From an uncultured Bacilli bacterium (lineage in GTDB: Bacteria > Bacillota_I > Bacilli_A > RF39 > UBA660): a DNA stretch of 30,345 nt. Below, in pieces: positions 1-7,869 of the stretch (its first letter is position 1; every line of letters begins with the position of its first letter). The notes under the pieces were generated by a model. The model had not been told where the DNA came from and did no database searches. It saw only the letters and a program-made list of their open reading frames with translations. The stretch lies in assembly GCA_949840855.1 (NCBI GenBank), contig CATKYP010000001.1, forward strand, positions 1 to 30,345, given 5' to 3'. Position numbers and translations under genes: made by a program.

Positions 1-16
1 TTTACGAGGTGTGATA

Positions 17-2182
17 ATGGTTGTTGGAGTTTTAGTGGAATTATCTAATAAAAGTATTGATAAAGTATTTTATTACTTAGTACCAGATAAATTAGATTTA
101 AAGATGAAAAAAGGTATTAGGGTTTTAGTTCCTTTTGGCCATCAACAATTAGAAGGATTTGTTTTAGAGATTAAGAATACAATAGAACTGGATTTTGATC
201 TTAAGTATATTATTGATGTATTAGATGATGATGTCATTATAAATAATGAGATGTTTAATCTTGGGAAAGTTATGCAAGCTAAAACATTATCTACATTAAT
301 TAGTTGTTATCAAGTTATGCTTCCTAAAGCTCTAAAAGCCAAAAATGGAATATCAATTAATAAAAAGTATGATATATATTATAGACTGGTAAATGTTCCC
401 GAGCATCTTACTAAGAGTCAAGAAAAGATTATTAAATTATTTGAAAATAAAAGTGTTGTATCTAAAAAGGAAATACTTAATATTTCTAGTAGTAGTTTAA
501 AAACTTTGGAAAGTAAGAATTTTTTGATAAGAGTAGAAAAAGAGCATTATAGATTAGAATATGATAAGGTTGCTGTTAAAAAGTATAATTTAACTGATGA
601 TCAGATGGCAGTAGTTGAGGAGTTTAATAAAAGTAAGGATTTGGTATATTTATTACATGGTGTTACTGGAAGTGGAAAAACTGAGGTTTATATGGAATTA
701 ATAGTAAATGTAATAAATAATGGTCAAACAGCAATTATTCTTGTTCCTGAGATTAGTTTAACTCCACAAATGATTAAACGCTTTACAGAAAGATTTGGTA
801 ATAGAATTGCTGCTTTTCATTCGGCATTATCAGAAGGAGAAAAGTATGATGAATGGAGAAGAATTGTAAGAGGTGAGGTTGATATTGTAATAGGTGCTAG
901 AAGCGCTTTATTTGCGCCTATTAGTAATTTAGGATTAATAGTAATTGATGAAGAGCATAGTGATACATATAAGCAAGATGATTCCAATCCAAGATATAAT
1001 GCAATTGAAATGGCAATCGAAAGAGCTAAATTAAATAAAGATTGTAAATTATTATTAGGAAGTGCTACTCCTTCTCTTGAAAGTTATGCTAGAGCTAGAA
1101 GAGGAGTATATCATCTATTAAATCTTCCTAATAGAGTAAATAAAAGGCCTCTTCCAAAGATTGATATAGTTGATATGAATAAAAATATAAAAAATATGAA
1201 AGGTCATTTTTCTAATATATTGATAGAGAAAATCAAAAATAAAATTAGTTTGGGAGAACAAGTAATATTATTACTAAATAGAAGAGGATATTCATCATTT
1301 GTTTCTTGTAAAGATTGTGGTTATGTATTTAAATGTCCAAATTGTGATATTACTTTAACTTATCATAAGTCTACTAATAATTTAAGATGTCATTATTGTG
1401 GCTATGCAGAAAGTATGATATATACTTGTCCTAGTTGCAATAATAATTCTATAGATTCAATTGGTGTTGGTACTGAGAGAATAGAAGAAGAATTAAATTC
1501 ATTAATTCCTAATGCAAAAATAGTTCGAATGGACTTTGATACAACATCTAAAAAGGGTTCTCATAAAAAAATTGTTAAGGACTTTTCTGAGCATAAGTAT
1601 GATATTTTATTAGGTACTCAAATAGTTGCTAAAGGACTTGATTTTGAAAATGTTACATTAGTAGGAGTTATAAATGCTGATACATCTCTTAACATACCAG
1701 ATTTTAGAAGTAGTGAAACAACATTTTCACTTTTGAGTCAGGTTGCTGGTAGAAGTGGTAGAAAAGATAAAGAAGGAGAAGTTATATTACAAACATTTAA
1801 TAAAGAGCATTATGCTATTAGATATGTTAAATATCACGATTATTTAGGTTTTTATGATATGGAGATGCATATTAGAAGAGAGTTAAAATATCCACCATTT
1901 TATTTTATTACATATATTCGCATTAGTAGTAAAGATAACAATCTTTGTTATAAAGAATCTTTAAAGATAAAAAAATCTCTTGAAAAATATTTAGATAAAA
2001 CAATAATATTAGGGCCAAGTGTGTCTTCTTTATTTAAAGTAAATAATGTGTATAGATATGGAATAATTTTAAAATATAAAAAGCAAGATAATTTAATGGA
2101 AGTATTAGAAAAGATGATAGATGTATATAAGAGTAATAGAAAAGTAGCAGTGGATTTAAATTTTAATCCTAAGCATTTTTAG
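17..2182 (+). CDS. priA: Primosomal protein N' (replication restart helicase PriA)
   Basis: PriA is a superfamily 2 DNA helicase that recognises abandoned replication forks and starts reloading of the replisome. The protein (721 aa from ATG 17) has the PriA N-terminal DNA-binding region, a Walker A motif GVTGSGKTE near residue 215, a DEEH box near 311, and a zinc module around residues 430-478 with four CxxC pairs (eight cysteines; SCKDC, CPNC, CHYC, CPSC). The C-terminal helicase half includes VAGRSGR. Length is normal for the family (about 720-800 aa). A GTG at 11 is also in frame, but it overlaps the purine-rich GAGGTG at 6-11 that best serves as the ribosome binding site for ATG 17, so 17 is preferred. 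The window starts just upstream, so the promoter is not visible. ligA follows after 84 bp. Confidence 0.96.
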   Translation: MVVGVLVELSNKSIDKVFYYLVPDKLDLKMKKGIRVLVPFGHQQLEGFVLEIKNTIELDFDLKYIIDVLDDDVIINNEMFNLGKVMQAKTLSTLISCYQVMLPKALKAKNGISINKKYDIYYRLVNVPEHLTKSQEKIIKLFENKSVVSKKEILNISSSSLKTLESKNFLIRVEKEHYRLEYDKVAVKKYNLTDDQMAVVEEFNKSKDLVYLLHGVTGSGKTEVYMELIVNVINNGQTAIILVPEISLTPQMIKRFTERFGNRIAAFHSALSEGEKYDEWRRIVRGEVDIVIGARSALFAPISNLGLIVIDEEHSDTYKQDDSNPRYNAIEMAIERAKLNKDCKLLLGSATPSLESYARARRGVYHLLNLPNRVNKRPLPKIDIVDMNKNIKNMKGHFSNILIEKIKNKISLGEQVILLLNRRGYSSFVSCKDCGYVFKCPNCDITLTYHKSTNNLRCHYCGYAESMIYTCPSCNNNSIDSIGVGTERIEEELNSLIPNAKIVRMDFDTTSKKGSHKKIVKDFSEHKYDILLGTQIVAKGLDFENVTLVGVINADTSLNIPDFRSSETTFSLLSQVAGRSGRKDKEGEVILQTFNKEHYAIRYVKYHDYLGFYDMEMHIRRELKYPPFYFITYIRISSKDNNLCYKESLKIKKSLEKYLDKTIILGPSVSSLFKVNNVYRYGIILKYKKQDNLMEVLEKMIDVYKSNRKVAVDLNFNPKHF

Positions 2183-2226
2183 TTAATAATAATTTATATT
2201 TTTTATGTACTTACTTTTAGTTTTAC

Positions 2227-2235
2227 TGATATAAT
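2227..2235 (+). promoter_or_regulatory. Extended -10 promoter candidate for ligA
   Basis: TGATATAAT (TG-N-TATAAT) lies 32 bp before the ligA start in the 84-bp gap after priA. The -35 at 17-bp spacing (GTACTT) is poor, so this would act as an extended -10 promoter. Confidence 0.45.
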
Positions 2236-2266
2236 TATGATGTAGTACTAGAAGGTGAGGATATTT

Positions 2267-4258
2267 ATGAATGATATAGAACATAGAATTGAAGAGTTAA
2301 CTAAGATATTAAATGAAGCTAATTATAATTATTATGTTAAGGATTTACCCACAATTACTGATCAGGAATATGATAAATATTTAAGAGAATTAGAAGAATT
2401 AGAAGAAAAATATCCAGAATATTCAAAAGATGATTCTCCTACTAAAAGGGTTGGAGGAGAAGTAATAGATTCTTTTAAAAAAGTTTATCATGAAAAACCT
2501 ATGATGTCATTAAGTGATGTTTTTTCCGAAAGTGAAGTTATTTTGTTTGATGAGAGAATAAAAAAGGAAGGAATTAGTCCTAAGTATGTTTGTGAACTTA
2601 AAATAGATGGCCTTTCTGTATCTTTATTATATAAAGATGGAGTCTTTGTAAGGGCTGCAACACGTGGTGATGGTGTAGTAGGAGAAGATATAACTCATAA
2701 TGTTAAAACTATTAAGTCTATTCCTTTAAAATTAAATAAAAAGATTGATATAGAAGTACGTGGTGAAATTTATATGGCAAAAAAGACTCTTGAAGCGATA
2801 AACAAAGAGAGAATTAAGAATAATGAGAAGCCATTACAAAATACAAGAAATGCTGCAGCAGGATCTATTCGTCAATTAGATAGTAAAATTGCAGCTAAGA
2901 GAAATTTAGATGCTTTTATTTATCATTTACCTAATCCAGAAGATTATGGTATTAAAACTCATATGGAAGCCTTAGACTTTATGGAAAGTCTTGGGTTCAA
3001 AGTTAATCCTAATAATAGATTAGTAAATAATATTAATGAGGTATTAGAATTTATTATAGAAAAAACAGATACAAGAAGTTCTCTTTCTTATGATATAGAT
3101 GGTATTGTAATCAAAGTTAATAATTTAGAAGAGCAAAAAGGACTAGGCTTTACAGCTAAGTATCCTAAGTGGGCAACAGCATATAAATTTCCAGCAGAGG
3201 AGGTTCTTACTAAACTTCAAGATATTATTTTTACAGTTGGACGTACAGGACAAATAACTCCTAATGCTGTTCTTGATCCTGTAATTGTTATGGGTTCTAC
3301 TATTTCTCGTGCTACTTTGCATAATGAGGATTATGTAAAAGAGAAGGATTTAAGGATAGGTGATATCGTATCTATTAGAAAAGCGGGCGATGTAATACCA
3401 GAGGTAGTAGAGGTAAAAAAAGAGAGAAGAACAGGACTAGAGAAAGAGTTTATTATGATAAATAAATGTCCAATATGTGAAAGTATTTTAATTAAGAAGG
3501 ATGAACAGGTGGATTATTATTGTGTAAATGAACATTGCCCTTCTAGAAAGATTGAGGCTTTAATACATTTTGCTAGTCGTGATGCTATGAATATAGAAGG
3601 ACTTGGAGAAAAAGTAATGGAAGACTTCTTCAATTTTGGATTTATCAAAGAGGTATCTGACATATATTTACTGCAAAGTCATAGGGAAGATTTAACTAGA
3701 CTTGAAGGATACGGAGAAAAGTCCATTATGAATTTAATTGCTGCTATAGAAAAAAGTAAGGATAATTCTTTAGAAAAGTTAATTTTCGGACTTGGTATTC
3801 CACACGTTGGTAGTAAAACTGCTAAAATTTTGGCTAGTAATTTTCATAATATGGATAATTTAATGACTGCTGATTTTGATAGTCTTAATAGTATTCGTGA
3901 TATAGGAGAAATTATTGCTAAAAGTGTAGTAGATTATTTTTTAGAAGAAAAAAATAAAAATATTATAGGGAGATTAAAATCATATGGTCTAAATATGGAG
4001 TATTTTGGTAAAAAGATAATTCTGAATCCTTTTTTTAGTGGAAAAACCTTTGTTCTTACTGGCTCACTTCAAATATATACAAGAGAAGAAGGAAAAGAAA
4101 TTATTGAGTCTCTTGGAGGAAAAACTAGTGAATCTGTATCTAAAAAAACAAGTTGTGTAATAGTTGGAGAAAACCCTGGTAAAAAATATGAGAAAGCTAA
4201 AGAGCTTGGAATAGAAATATTAACTGAAGAAGAGTTTAGAGAAAAAATAAATTTATAA
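2267..4258 (+). CDS. ligA: NAD+-dependent DNA ligase LigA
   Basis: LigA seals nicks in duplex DNA during replication and repair, using NAD+. The 663-aa protein has the adenylation motif LKIDG with the nucleophilic lysine at about residue 112, and the RGDG and DGIVIK nucleotidyltransferase motifs. A four-cysteine zinc finger (C401, C404, C419, C424) is followed by helix-hairpin-helix repeats (GLGEKVMEDF, GIPHVGSKTAK, IRDIGEIIAKS) and a C-terminal BRCT domain from about residue 588 (FVLTGSL, LGGKTSESVSKKTS). Length and domain order are complete. ATG 2267 is chosen over the in-frame GTG 2255 because that GTG lies inside the Shine-Dalgarno run GGTGAGG (2254-2260), 6 nt before ATG 2267. Its stop codon abuts a transposase remnant, so the 3' flank has been rearranged, but the BRCT end looks normal. 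Confidence 0.97.
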   Translation: MNDIEHRIEELTKILNEANYNYYVKDLPTITDQEYDKYLRELEELEEKYPEYSKDDSPTKRVGGEVIDSFKKVYHEKPMMSLSDVFSESEVILFDERIKKEGISPKYVCELKIDGLSVSLLYKDGVFVRAATRGDGVVGEDITHNVKTIKSIPLKLNKKIDIEVRGEIYMAKKTLEAINKERIKNNEKPLQNTRNAAAGSIRQLDSKIAAKRNLDAFIYHLPNPEDYGIKTHMEALDFMESLGFKVNPNNRLVNNINEVLEFIIEKTDTRSSLSYDIDGIVIKVNNLEEQKGLGFTAKYPKWATAYKFPAEEVLTKLQDIIFTVGRTGQITPNAVLDPVIVMGSTISRATLHNEDYVKEKDLRIGDIVSIRKAGDVIPEVVEVKKERRTGLEKEFIMINKCPICESILIKKDEQVDYYCVNEHCPSRKIEALIHFASRDAMNIEGLGEKVMEDFFNFGFIKEVSDIYLLQSHREDLTRLEGYGEKSIMNLIAAIEKSKDNSLEKLIFGLGIPHVGSKTAKILASNFHNMDNLMTADFDSLNSIRDIGEIIAKSVVDYFLEEKNKNIIGRLKSYGLNMEYFGKKIILNPFFSGKTFVLTGSLQIYTREEGKEIIESLGGKTSESVSKKTSCVIVGENPGKKYEKAKELGIEILTEEEFREKINL

Positions 4259-5236
4259 ATTGTATATGTAAAGAGTGTAAAAATGTATTTCATGCGCCTA
4301 TTCCAGATGATTTAAAAGAAGAAATTCAATATGGAAAAACATTACAATCCCTAGCAGTATGTTTAACAAATGAAATCTATACACCATTTAATAAAACGGT
4401 TAAATTGGTAAGTGGAATTACAAATGGTGAGATAAACATGAGTGAAGGATATGTGACAAAACTACAAAAAAAGGCTTCAAAAAATTTAAAATCATTTATA
4501 GAAGAAATAAAAGAATATATACCAAAACAAGAAGTATATGGATGGGATGATGGAGTTGTTAAGGTAAACTGTAAAGATGCAATTCTTAGAACATATTGCA
4601 CAGATGATATGGCATTATTTATTGGTCATGAAAAGAAAAATGAGGAAGTATTAAATGAATATGGAATATTACTAAATACAGAAAAGGATACAATAGTAAT
4701 GTATGATCATATTCTTCATAATTACAATGATAAATACATTTTTTAAAATGTAGAATGTATGATTCATTTAATAAGAAGATTGAAAAAGAAAAAGGAAAAA
4801 ACAGAACATGAATGGTGTGACAAGATGATAGAATTATTATCTGACACGAATAAAGACAGAAATAAAAAAATAAAAGAAGAAAAAGATATGTTTGAGAATG
4901 ATTATCTAAAAGCATTGGACGAAAAATACTTACAAATCTTAGAAGAAGCGAAAATAGAGAATGAGAGTAAAGAAAATATTAATTACTTTAAAAAAGAAGA
5001 AAAAAGTTTTATTAATGATTTAGTAAAATATAAAGACAATTCTTTTATGGGCATATGATTTCAGACTACCATCAACTAATAATAACTTAGAGAGAAATAT
5101 AAGACCAATAAAATCGGAGATGAAGATAAGTGGACAATTTCAAAGTATTAGTTATCTTGAATATTATGCCAACATTCGAACTTATATAGAAACTTGCAAG
5201 AAAAATGGTATTAACATTATTGAGTGCTGTATATGA
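4259..5236 (+). pseudogene. IS66-family transposase (TnpC) remnant, 5'-truncated, nonsense and frameshift
   Basis: The broken reading frame encodes the C-terminal two thirds of an IS66 TnpC-type DDE transposase. It opens without a start codon at CICKECKNVFHAPIPDDL (4261 on), matching the IS66 zinc-finger region, so roughly the first 150 residues are missing. The catalytic-core remnants GWDDGVVKVNCKDA and MYDHILHNY reach an in-frame TAA at 4744-4746. The same frame resumes as NVECMIHLIRRLKK through WCDKMIELLS to about 5043. There a one-base loss in a T run (5043-5046) moves the rest into another frame. From 5045 it reads LWAYDFRLPSTNNNLERNIRP (21 residues in all, ending with the DDE glutamate region) and then ISGQFQSISYLEYYANIRTY and IETCKKNGINIIECC, stopping at 5236. 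No accessory tnpA/tnpB genes are present. It is an old, non-autonomous remnant. The family call rests on remembered IS66 motifs and is fairly firm. Confidence 0.85.
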
Positions 5237-5283
5237 TTAATGAATAATAATTTATATATTTTAACAGAAATATTAGGAGAAGA

Positions 5284-5311
5284 AAAAAATAGTGAATAGT
5301 CACTACTTTTT
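5284..5311 (+). terminator. Hairpin with T tract after the transposase remnant
   Basis: A 12-bp stem with one mismatch (AAAAAATAGTGA / TCACTACTTTTT) and the 4-nt loop ATAG. The A-rich and T-rich arms make it usable in both directions. It probably belonged to the decayed IS66 element or insulates the Nudix gene. Confidence 0.55.
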
Positions 5312-5447
5312 GGCCTGTATTTAAATAAATCTGTTCTAGGCCGTAAATAGTAACGTATGATGAGTGACATACTAATTTAACCATTAACATTTTTACTGGC
5401 GCATTTAAAAATTCATTCGAGGAATAAAATGTATACTTCTTTTTTTC

Positions 5448-5476
5448 TTGAACATTTAATAATTATTTGCTAAAAT
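5448..5476 (+). promoter_or_regulatory. SigA promoter of the Nudix gene
   Basis: The -35 TTGAAC (5448-5453), a 17-bp spacer and the -10 TAAAAT (5471-5476) with an upstream TGC (extended -10) sit 37 bp before ATG 5514. The start has a GAAAGGAAAAG ribosome binding site. Confidence 0.65.
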
Positions 5477-5487
5477 TATTTTAGCAA
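5467..5487. promoter_or_regulatory. Perfect 10-bp palindrome over the -10 box, operator candidate
   Basis: TTGCTAAAAT-T-ATTTTAGCAA is a perfect inverted repeat with a 1-nt spacer. It contains the extended -10 of the Nudix gene promoter and reaches about the start point. A dimeric repressor bound here would block RNA polymerase. The other arm makes an identical extended -10 on the minus strand, so the symmetry could instead mark a bidirectional promoter. No regulator gene adjoins it. Confidence 0.45.
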
Positions 5488-5513
5488 TCAACACTAGAAA
5501 GGAAAAGATAAAA

Positions 5514-6062
5514 ATGTCTAAGGAATTAATTGATGTATTAGATGAAAATGGCTGTTTAACAGGTAAGGTTTTACCAAGAGATGAAGTACATAAACAAGGA
5601 TTATGGCATAGAGCAATTGCTGTAGCTATAGTTAATGAAAATAATCAGGTTTTATTACAACAAAGAAGTGCTAATAAAGAAAAAAATGCTGGTATGTGGG
5701 ATATATCTGTAGCAGGTCATATATCAGCAGGACAAGATTCGCTTTCAGCAGCAGCTCGTGAGATAAATGAAGAAGTAAGTGTATTGTTAGGTTATAGAAC
5801 AGAAATAAAAGACTTTAGATATATGTATTGCTTTAGGAAAGAGGAAAAATTTAGTGAAAATTATATTGAAAGACAATTCTATGATTTTTTTATCTTAAGA
5901 ACATCAGGATTAGACGATAAAACAATATACTTCCAAAAAGAAGAAGTACAAGCTGTTAAGTTTGTAGATTTAACTGAACTTCAAAAGATGATAGAAAATG
6001 GTGGAATTGTAAATAGAAAAGAAATATATGATGTACTAACATCTTTCCTATTTAGATTTTAA
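5514..6062 (+). CDS. Nudix hydrolase, IPP-isomerase/YfcD-like
   Basis: A 182-aa cytoplasmic Nudix-fold protein. The N-terminus (ELIDVLDENG, then LWHRAIAVAIVN) and the core GMWDISVAGHISAG resemble the YfcD/type 1 isopentenyl-diphosphate isomerase branch. The Nudix box spans G68 to V90: R82-E83 and E86-E87, which carry the metal ligands, are intact, but the first glutamate is Q74 and the late glycycine-type position (normally Gly) is S89. Members of this branch act on nucleoside or prenyl diphosphates; the substrate cannot be read from sequence, so no gene name is given. It is monocistronic by spacing, with its own near-consensus promoter and a palindrome over the -10. The start is supported by an upstream GGAAAAG and by full-length family alignment from the first residues. 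Confidence 0.85.
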   Translation: MSKELIDVLDENGCLTGKVLPRDEVHKQGLWHRAIAVAIVNENNQVLLQQRSANKEKNAGMWDISVAGHISAGQDSLSAAAREINEEVSVLLGYRTEIKDFRYMYCFRKEEKFSENYIERQFYDFFILRTSGLDDKTIYFQKEEVQAVKFVDLTELQKMIENGGIVNRKEIYDVLTSFLFRF

Positions 6063-6137
6063 ATTATAGCTCTACCTGAAATATGGAAGTTTTTTAATAA
6101 TATGGTAAAATAAATTACAAATATAGCGGAGGTAAAA

Positions 6138-6967
6138 ATGGCAGTTAAAATAAAAATTACACAAAAAAAGGTTTATTCAAAAAAAATTTATCTATAGAGT
6201 AAATTGCAAAAGAAAATAACTTATCGTATGGTATTAGTGATGATAATTATCGTCTAGTAGAAAATGAAATATCTAATTATACTTTATTATATAATAAAAA
6301 GATTTTATCAAGAAGAATAGAAATAAGTATAAATAACAATGATATACTTTTACAATTAAATTTACCAACTAGCGTTTATGAAATAGAAAGTTTCTATAAT
6401 CTAATAGAAAATATATGTAAAAAAATTAAAGTAAATAGATATACCCGTGATGAAGAACTAGTAAATGTAAAGGATAATAGTAAATTTATAAAATATGATA
6501 AAGAAGCTAGTACTAATGCTTTAATAACTATAAAAGAAAAGTTAGATGAAGAAAAATATAGTCGTCTTGAAATATTTGGTATCAAGAATCCTATTTCTAT
6601 AGGTAAGATTGAAATAGAAAAAATTGATGCATCTTTGGAAAAATTCGAAAAACTATTAAATGATTTGCAAAACTTCGATTATTATGCTGCTCCAAGAGTT
6701 TACAAAAAAGAAAATAAACTAATTGGAATATATGTAGTAGGAGAAAATATTTTATCCGTAATTCCAACAGAACCTCATGTTGTCTTAAACCAAATAAATA
6801 ATGTTGAAGAATGGTATATTATGCTAGGAGAAAATAATATTATTAGGTATAATGATTTCATTAATAATTTAAATAATACTACATACTATGACAATAATCA
6901 TATCTTAATAAACTTAGCCAAAGATGAAATAGAACAATTTATTACAAACTTTAAAACTGAAATATAA
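6138..6967 (+). pseudogene. DUF4299-like gene broken by a frameshift and a nonsense codon
   Basis: A good start site (GCGGAGG, then ATG 6138) opens a frame that ends after 19 codons at TAG 6195. The likely continuation lies one frame over, from NLSIE at about 6187. There the A tract at 6179-6186 has eight bases where nine would keep frame. A second lesion follows: TAA at 6200-6202 where a glutamate codon is expected (GAA to TAA). After it the frame is open to 6967 with family-like segments NNLSYGISDDNYRLV, LLQLNLPTSVYEIESFY, LEIFGIKNPISIGKIEIE, YYAAPRVYKKE and PTEPHVVLNQI. As I recall them, these match DUF4299 proteins of streptococci and other Bacilli, whose function is unknown. An extended -10 (TGGTAAAAT, 6103-6111) may drive it. 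No in-frame ATG exists between the lesions and the middle of the gene, so a nearly full-length product is unlikely. Confidence 0.75.
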
Positions 6968-6982
6968 TTTATAATAGTAAAT

Positions 6983-7000
6983 GAAAAGGACTTACTTTTC
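6983..7000. terminator. Weak hairpin between convergent genes
   Basis: GAAAAG-gactta-CTTTTC forms a 6-bp stem in the gap between the DUF4299 remnant (+) and the kinase-like gene (-). The T tail is short, so termination would be weak. Confidence 0.3.
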
Positions 7001-7020
7001 TTAGCCTTATATTTATGAAT

Positions 7021-7758
7021 CTAAATTTTTCTTTTACACTTAGGAGATTCATATCCTAACTTTAATAAATCATCAACAATATCTTCAAAATAATAATCAT
7101 TAATAGGTTTAATTTTACCACTTATATATGCTCTAAGTTCCTTAATTATATTATTATTTAAATTCAAAGAAGAAAAGTTAATATATCTATCCTCATTAAA
7201 CTCAAAATAACCATTTGCTAAATAATAAAGAAACATAATAAGTAGTTCTATTTTATCATCAACAATACTATTAATTATTATTTCACTTTTAGAAAAATTT
7301 TCATCTAAATATATATTCTCTCTTGAAATATAACTATCAATAATAGAAGCATCGAAATCAATAAATTTGATATCTAAATCTTCATTTATCATAATATTGG
7401 TAGCATTAATATCTGAGTGTATTATTTCACTATTGTGCATCTTTTTAAGAAGAGTAGCCATTTTTTTATAAAGACATAGTACCTCTTTTGTATCTAAACC
7501 TTTCATATATGGAGAATCTATTAGTGTTTTATAATCTGTTAAAATAGGTAAATATATTTTGCTTTTACAATAAGGAAATGAGTTCTTCTCTTCACTATCA
7601 AGTTCAAATACACTAATAGGTTTATTAATAAAATTAAGATTTTTATCTTGTAATATTTTCCAAGCATTAACTTCTATTGATGAGTATTTTATTAATTTTC
7701 CAGGCGAATCTATATATATTCTATAGTATGTAAAGTCATCAATTACTAAGTTATTCAT
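7021..7758 (-). CDS. Atypical protein-kinase-fold phosphotransferase
   Basis: A 245-aa soluble protein with the C-lobe signature of the kinase fold. The catalytic loop IIHSDINATNIMIN has D116 and N121 in the HxDxxxxN pattern, followed by IKFIDFD with D134 in the DFG position. The N-lobe is short and lacks a clear glycine-rich loop; a candidate lysine lies in KLIKYSS, with E29 nearby. This matches small bacterial lipopolysaccharide-kinase, RIO-like or aminoglycoside-phosphotransferase-like proteins rather than classical Hanks kinases. No transmembrane segment is present. The substrate is unknown. It starts at ATG 7758 with a strong AGGGGG site 8 nt upstream and reads divergently from the large membrane protein at 7870, sharing a 111-bp promoter region. 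A role in modifying a cell-surface sugar or lipid made with the neighbour is possible but only inferred. Confidence 0.7.
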   Translation of the reverse strand: MNNLVIDDFTYYRIYIDSPGKLIKYSSIEVNAWKILQDKNLNFINKPISVFELDSEEKNSFPYCKSKIYLPILTDYKTLIDSPYMKGLDTKEVLCLYKKMATLLKKMHNSEIIHSDINATNIMINEDLDIKFIDFDASIIDSYISRENIYLDENFSKSEIIINSIVDDKIELLIMFLYYLANGYFEFNEDRYINFSSLNLNNNIIKELRAYISGKIKPINDYYFEDIVDDLLKLGYESPKCKRKI

Positions 7759-7788
7759 AAACTAACCCCCTATAAGTAAAGTTAGCAT

Positions 7789-7817
7789 ATTATAACACAA
7801 AAGAACAAATACGTCAA
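7789..7817 (-). promoter_or_regulatory. SigA promoter of the kinase-like gene
   Basis: On the minus strand, TTGACG (7817-7812), a 17-bp spacer and TATAAT (7794-7789) form a near-consensus promoter 31 bp before the start codon. Confidence 0.75.
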
Positions 7818-7830
7818 AGTATTTAGAATA

Positions 7831-7839
7831 TGATATACT
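7831..7839 (+). promoter_or_regulatory. Extended -10 promoter of the GT-C-like gene
   Basis: TGATATACT lies 31 bp before ATG 7870. The -35 region is poor and overlaps the -35 of the divergent kinase promoter, so the two promoters are probably coupled. Confidence 0.45.
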
Positions 7840-7869
7840 TAAATTATAAAATAATTTAAGGAGTTAACT

